Shown: piece after piece, positions 31,596 through 35,220 of the stretch | Numbering within the stretch: position 1 is the first letter of the stretch | Layout of the letters: each line of letters starts with the position of its first letter | NCBI GenBank assembly: GCA_024231855.1 | Contig: JAAEQD010000170.1 | Location: forward strand, 1 to 35,220 | DNA: 35,220 bases | Source of the DNA: Candidatus Zixiibacteriota bacterium | GTDB taxonomy: Bacteria; Zixibacteria; MSB-5A5; UBA10806; 4484-95 | Direction: 5' to 3' | Notes under the pieces: generated by a model | Seen by the model: the letters and a program-made list of their open reading frames with translations, nothing else | Told to the model about the DNA's origin: nothing | Databases searched by the model: none | Made by a program: the position numbers and the translations under genes

Positions 31596-32378
31596 ATCCT
31601 GCTGACTTTTTATCTTGTCCGTTTCAAATTGCAACCTGTCTTCCAGGCGCATTTTCTTCGACAGATTTAGAAAATCAAGACCGGATCGGCTCTCGGGCCG
31701 CCAGCTTAATAGTGGTTGTTGCTCCAGTACTGATTCAGCCAACAGGGAATCATTACGGATATAACCGGCCTGTTCGAATTGATGGCTTAAGAATTTGCCG
31801 GTGAGAATATCGAATCTGGTCTTTAACGAAGCCGCTTCATCGGCCGATTCTACCATATTGAACAACAGTCCACTTCGTGTTGCCAGGCCATCCTGATACA
31901 AAGACCTGGCCAGCAGATATGTCCCGGCTACCGCGGTCGGATCAGGAGTGGTCACCATAAGTGATAATTCCGATAAACCGGCTAACGTATAAGGTACCGG
32001 TCCAGATCCGGTAAAACAGTCGAATAAGATGCACTGGAATTCGGGCGTCACCTCGACGATTTCGCTTAATAACCGCTCGATATCTCCATCGTCGAATAGC
32101 GAATTCGAATCGGCGACAATTGAAGTATATAGATCGACATTATCGGCAATGGGCAATATCGCGGATTTATTAGGCTCCATTTCAGGATGCATGTTATTCG
32201 TAAGATAAACCAGATTGCCGCCGCCGGCATCAAAGAGTAATGTTTTGATACCGAGTTTACCTAAGCCCAATGCCAGGTTCAACGAAATCACCGATTTGCC
32301 GACTCCACCTTTTCCGGAAAGGATTGCAATGGCAATTATATTCTCTACTGCCATATTCCGACTGCTTCCATTTCCCAT
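31593..32378 (-). CDS. flhG: FlhG (FleN/YlxH) MinD-like ATPase controlling flagellar number
   Basis: 261 residues. The deviant Walker A is ILSGKGGVGKSVISLNLALG (about residues 20-38), followed by TLLFDAGGGNLVYLTN and a Walker B-like FQCILFDCFTGSG. The signature Lys of the MinD/ParA class is present. FlhG limits the number of flagella and regulates FlhF. The Walker B region is CFTGSG where MinD has DxPAG, slightly divergent. The frame overlaps the flhF 3' end. Two starts are possible: ATG 32378 (used) or ATG 32354 (MAVENIIAIA), which gives a shorter overlap; neither has a strong ribosome site. Confidence 0.93.
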   Translation of the reverse strand: MGNGSSRNMAVENIIAIAILSGKGGVGKSVISLNLALGLGKLGIKTLLFDAGGGNLVYLTNNMHPEMEPNKSAILPIADNVDLYTSIVADSNSLFDDGDIERLLSEIVEVTPEFQCILFDCFTGSGPVPYTLAGLSELSLMVTTPDPTAVAGTYLLARSLYQDGLATRSGLLFNMVESADEAASLKTRFDILTGKFLSHQFEQAGYIRNDSLLAESVLEQQPLLSWRPESRSGLDFLNLSKKMRLEDRLQFETDKIKSQQD

Positions 32379-33550
32379 TTAGATTCTGATGTTTCCGCTG
32401 ATTTCCTGGTAGTCATCGCATCGGCCAACGACTCACTGTTGGCAACCGCGAAACGACCGGGAATCTCTCTCGAACTACAGATATACGAGAGTTTTTTGCC
32501 GCTGTTTATCACTTCTGTCACTACTCCACCCGGAGCTTCAGTCTCATCGAGTTTAGTGATGAAAATTTTGTCAACACCAATCTCATCGAATACCGCCAAC
32601 ATCTTTTCAACATCCTTCGCCGGTGTCGAGGCTGAGACCACTAATTGGATTTCATGAAGCTTGGCGGCTTTAATTAACGTCAGAAGCTCACCGATTTCTT
32701 TCGCGTCATTGGGATTTACGCCGGGAGTATCGACCAGGATTAATCCATCGGGCTGCGATTTAATGGCCATCGACAGTTCCTCGGGCGTATAGACTATTCC
32801 GCAGGGACAACCCAGAATGCGGCAAAATGATTTTATCTGATGGCTGGAGTCAGCCCGGAAATTATCAGTAGTAATAATGGCCACTTTGTCATTTTTTTCG
32901 ACTTTATGATGAGTCGCTACTCTGGCAACGGCCGAGGTTTTTCCGGAGCCGGTCATTCCGATAAACATTACGACTGTTGGACCGATCTCTTTCATCTCGA
33001 TAGGTTCGCCATTGGGGATCATCGAACAAAGCGCCTGATGCGCAAGGATTCGAATATCCTCTTTGTCAAGCTTAAGCGCGTTTTCCGCCTGAGCCATGCC
33101 GGAGATTATCGAAAAAGCCAATTCCTCAGAAAGATTCCGGCTTATCAATTCACGGCCGGCATCGATCATATTTCCCGAGAAATTGCCGAAAAACGACTGC
33201 GGCTGTTTTGCCTGAGTGTTTGCTTTCAGGATCGTACTGAATTTTTCAATTTCGCGGGCCAGGCTTTCGAGCTTTTCCGAGGGCAGTTTATGTGATATTT
33301 CCGTCTCCTGTTCCGATTCACTACCCTGACTGACTTCGGATATTGCTACATCCGTATTTTCGGGCATCTCGAAACGTGCTTTCGCGCCTCGTTCCACAGC
33401 GGCCGTCACTTCAACGCTTTTTCCTCCACCCGAATTGCCTCCTTTCCTGTTCATTCGCGTTTTCAGAATGACAGCTTGATCGCCCAATTCGGTTCTGACT
33501 TTGTCTAACGCCTCAGTCATTGTGGGGGCGATGAATTTCTTAATTACCAT
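32345..33550 (-). CDS. flhF: FlhF, SRP-type GTPase for flagellar placement
   Basis: 401 residues. MVIKKFIAPTMTEALDKVRT then ELGDQAVILKTR is the FlhF B-domain start; residues 45-130 are variable; the NG domain has P-loop FIGMTGSGKTSAVARVATHH, TTDNFRADSSHQI, LILVDTPGVNP (G3) and FITKLDETEAPGGVVTEVIN (G4 TKLD). It is the SRP54/FtsY relative that sets the pole or site of flagellar assembly. The start ATG overlaps the flhA stop by 11 bases. The order flhA-flhF-flhG-fliA is the common one. Confidence 0.97.
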   Translation of the reverse strand: MVIKKFIAPTMTEALDKVRTELGDQAVILKTRMNRKGGNSGGGKSVEVTAAVERGAKARFEMPENTDVAISEVSQGSESEQETEISHKLPSEKLESLAREIEKFSTILKANTQAKQPQSFFGNFSGNMIDAGRELISRNLSEELAFSIISGMAQAENALKLDKEDIRILAHQALCSMIPNGEPIEMKEIGPTVVMFIGMTGSGKTSAVARVATHHKVEKNDKVAIITTDNFRADSSHQIKSFCRILGCPCGIVYTPEELSMAIKSQPDGLILVDTPGVNPNDAKEIGELLTLIKAAKLHEIQLVVSASTPAKDVEKMLAVFDEIGVDKIFITKLDETEAPGGVVTEVINSGKKLSYICSSREIPGRFAVANSESLADAMTTRKSAETSESKWEMEAVGIWQ

Positions 33551-35220
33551 CTGTCAACCTCACTGTTTTTATGCTTTCAACTTCTAATTCCGGGAGTAAT
33601 TCGTTATATGATACCACCGCCAGGCCGGGCGCTACCGATTTGGTAAAGCGCTTTAAAACCAGCCGGATATTCGGCGATACTAATATCACGGGCGTAAAGC
33701 CCTGAACTTGCATTTCTTCCACCGCTTTCTGCACGGCGCTATTTATTTGCGCGGCCGTCTCCGGCGGCAATGTTAAAACCAGACCATGCTTTGTTGTTTG
33801 GATTGCCGAGGCTATCGCTTGCTCGAGTTCGGGATCCAATGTCATCACTGTCATGCCGCCAACCGAGTTGAGATACTGCCCGGTTATGGTGCGGCTTAGC
33901 CCATGGCGGCAATACTCGGTAAGTATATCCGGATCCTTTGTTGCCGAAGCGAAATCACCTATAGTTTCAAGTATTGACGGCAAATCAATGATTGGAATTC
34001 TTTCCTCGAGCAGGTTTTGCAGGACCTTCTGCAGCACGCTTATGCCTACCTGGGCAGGCACGACTTCTTCAATTAAAGCGGCGTTTTCGGTTTTGATATT
34101 TTCTACCAGGTTAGCTGTCTCCTGACGGGTAATGAACTCGGCCGCGTGCGTTTTAATCAGCTCTGTCAGATGGGTTGCCAACACGGCCGCCGGCTCGACT
34201 ACCGTGTAGCCACGCTTTTCGGCAATGGCTTTCATAGCTTCGCTGACCCATTTGGCATTCAATCCAAAAGCCGGCTCCAGGGAATCCGGTCCATCGAGCG
34301 GATCGGTTACGAAGCCCGGATTAATTGCCATGAATTGGCCTGGGAACAGCTCAGATGAGGCAATTCCATGTCCCCTGATTTTAATCTGATATTCATTGGG
34401 TTTAAGCTGAATGTTGTCTCTAATACGAATGGGCGGCACCAGGAAGCCCATCTCGGAGGCTATTTGACGGCGTATCATACTGATACGGTCGAGAAGATCA
34501 TTTCCTTGTGAGACATCAACCAGCGGTATCAATGCGTAGCCGATTTCGATCTCCATCGGATCGACTTTCAGATATTCTTCCATTTTTTCCGGTGGTGGAA
34601 TCTCCTTGGTCTCCTCGATAATTTCCGCTTCATCCTTTTTCTTTTTCTGGGATTGAAGGGCAGTGTAACCGATTATACCGGTAATCCCGCCCAGCATGAC
34701 AAATGGGATTGTCGGCATACCCGGCACAACGCCGAAAAAGACCAGAATAAACGCGGCAACCATAATCGCTCGCGGCTGGGTTGTAATTTGACTGGTTAAG
34801 TCTTTGCCAAGGTTTGAATCTGAGGCCGCCCGCGTGACAACGATACCGGCCGATGTTGAAACGATCAGCGCCGGGATCTGGGTGACCAGACCATCGCCAA
34901 CCGTCAATAATGTGTATGTGGTCAGGGCCTGCCCGGCCGGCATACCCTTTTGAACCACACCTATGACAATACCGGCAATCACGTTGATAAGCGTGATTAA
35001 AATACCGGCGATAGCGTCACCTCGAACGAATTTTGAAGCGCCATCCATGGCGCCGTAGAAATCGGCTTCCTGACTGATATCCTGACGGCGCTGTCGGGCA
35101 TCTTCCTCGGTTAATAGACCGGCATTGAGATCGGCATCAATGGCCATCTGCTTGCCGGGCATCGCATCCAGGGTGAACCTGGCGGCCACCTCGGCGATAC
35201 GGCCCGCGCCTTTGGTAATC
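33540..35220 (-). CDS. flhA: FlhA, flagellar type III export gate (N-terminus beyond window)
   Basis: About 560 residues of an expected 690-700. At the right edge the frame is open and reads ITKGAGRIAEVAARFTLDAM, then PGKQMAIDADLNAGLLTEED (the FHIPEP loop), so the first four or so membrane segments lie outside. Three or four membrane helices remain (IAGILITLINVIAGIVIGVV, TLLTVGDGLVTQIPALIV, MVAAFILVFFGVVPG). The rest is the cytoplasmic export-gate domain that docks chaperone-substrate complexes (GFLVPPIRIRDNIQL, LPEIL-like IIDLPSILETIGDFA). It is the ring-forming part of the gate that takes substrates such as FlgN-FlgK. Confidence 0.98.
   Translation of the reverse strand, partial: ITKGAGRIAEVAARFTLDAMPGKQMAIDADLNAGLLTEEDARQRRQDISQEADFYGAMDGASKFVRGDAIAGILITLINVIAGIVIGVVQKGMPAGQALTTYTLLTVGDGLVTQIPALIVSTSAGIVVTRAASDSNLGKDLTSQITTQPRAIMVAAFILVFFGVVPGMPTIPFVMLGGITGIIGYTALQSQKKKKDEAEIIEETKEIPPPEKMEEYLKVDPMEIEIGYALIPLVDVSQGNDLLDRISMIRRQIASEMGFLVPPIRIRDNIQLKPNEYQIKIRGHGIASSELFPGQFMAINPGFVTDPLDGPDSLEPAFGLNAKWVSEAMKAIAEKRGYTVVEPAAVLATHLTELIKTHAAEFITRQETANLVENIKTENAALIEEVVPAQVGISVLQKVLQNLLEERIPIIDLPSILETIGDFASATKDPDILTEYCRHGLSRTITGQYLNSVGGMTVMTLDPELEQAIASAIQTTKHGLVLTLPPETAAQINSAVQKAVEEMQVQGFTPVILVSPNIRLVLKRFTKSVAPGLAVVSYNELLPELEVESIKTVRLTDGN

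Noticed and set aside
32840..33295. 151-residue plus-strand open frame inside flhF
   Set aside because: Antisense to the conserved FlhF P-loop region; no start signal or family.

Overview
The window is one long one-directional cluster of flagellar, flagellin-modification and signalling genes. Every supported gene lies on the minus strand, so it reads from coordinate 35220 down to 1. Both ends are cut: flhA lacks its N-terminus at the right edge and the flagellin gene lacks its C-terminus at the left edge. FlgH (L-ring) and FlgI (P-ring) mean a diderm bacterium. The FliW/CsrA pair, a FlhF/FlhG/FliA block with DUF2225 and FapA (DUF342) genes, a rod-binding/SLT type FlgJ, many TPR glycosyltransferases and moderate-to-low GC suggest a little-studied diderm phylum, perhaps Zixibacteria or a relative. 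That placement is a guess from style, not from a marker gene.

Layout in transcription order. (1) 35220-30420: flhA (partial), flhF, flhG, fliA and a small charged protein. (2) 30410-27982: a membrane-anchored HTH protein, a DUF2225 zinc-ribbon protein and a YcgR/PilZ c-di-GMP effector. (3) 27985-23241: an exported protein, then an unusual signalling block. It holds a receiver lacking its phospho-acceptor Asp, a GAF-DHp protein without a kinase domain, a PAS/GAF histidine-kinase-like protein with a degenerate ATPase domain, a receiver, a 120-residue protein resembling only the tip of a chemoreceptor, and another receiver. (4) 22994-21141: a receiver and FapA. (5) 20901-14003: flgF, flgG, flgA, flgH, flgI, flgJ, flgN, flgK and csrA. 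(6) 13876-1833: flgL, fliW, an SprA-like putative metallopeptidase, and a flagellin-glycosylation island (two TPR glycosyltransferases, an SDR epimerase/dehydratase, a DegT aminotransferase, a formyltransferase-like protein, a hexapeptide acyltransferase and two small proteins). (7) 1626-1: flagellin.

Promoter signals fit a flagellar hierarchy. A good sigma-54 site precedes flgF. Three sites with TAAA, exactly 15 bases, and a sigma-28-like -10 precede flgL, the receiver-fapA pair and flagellin; the flgL and flagellin sites also share a longer downstream sequence. The flagellin leader holds a perfect hairpin with GGA in its loop plus a GGA in the ribosome binding site. This is the expected layout for CsrA repression relieved by FliW, and both proteins are encoded nearby.

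The least ordinary part is the signalling block at 27377-22581: two kinase-like proteins, neither with a recognisable intact catalytic domain, four receivers and a mini-chemoreceptor tip, arranged with stop/start overlaps. It looks like a motility-linked relay or scaffold that I cannot match to a described system.
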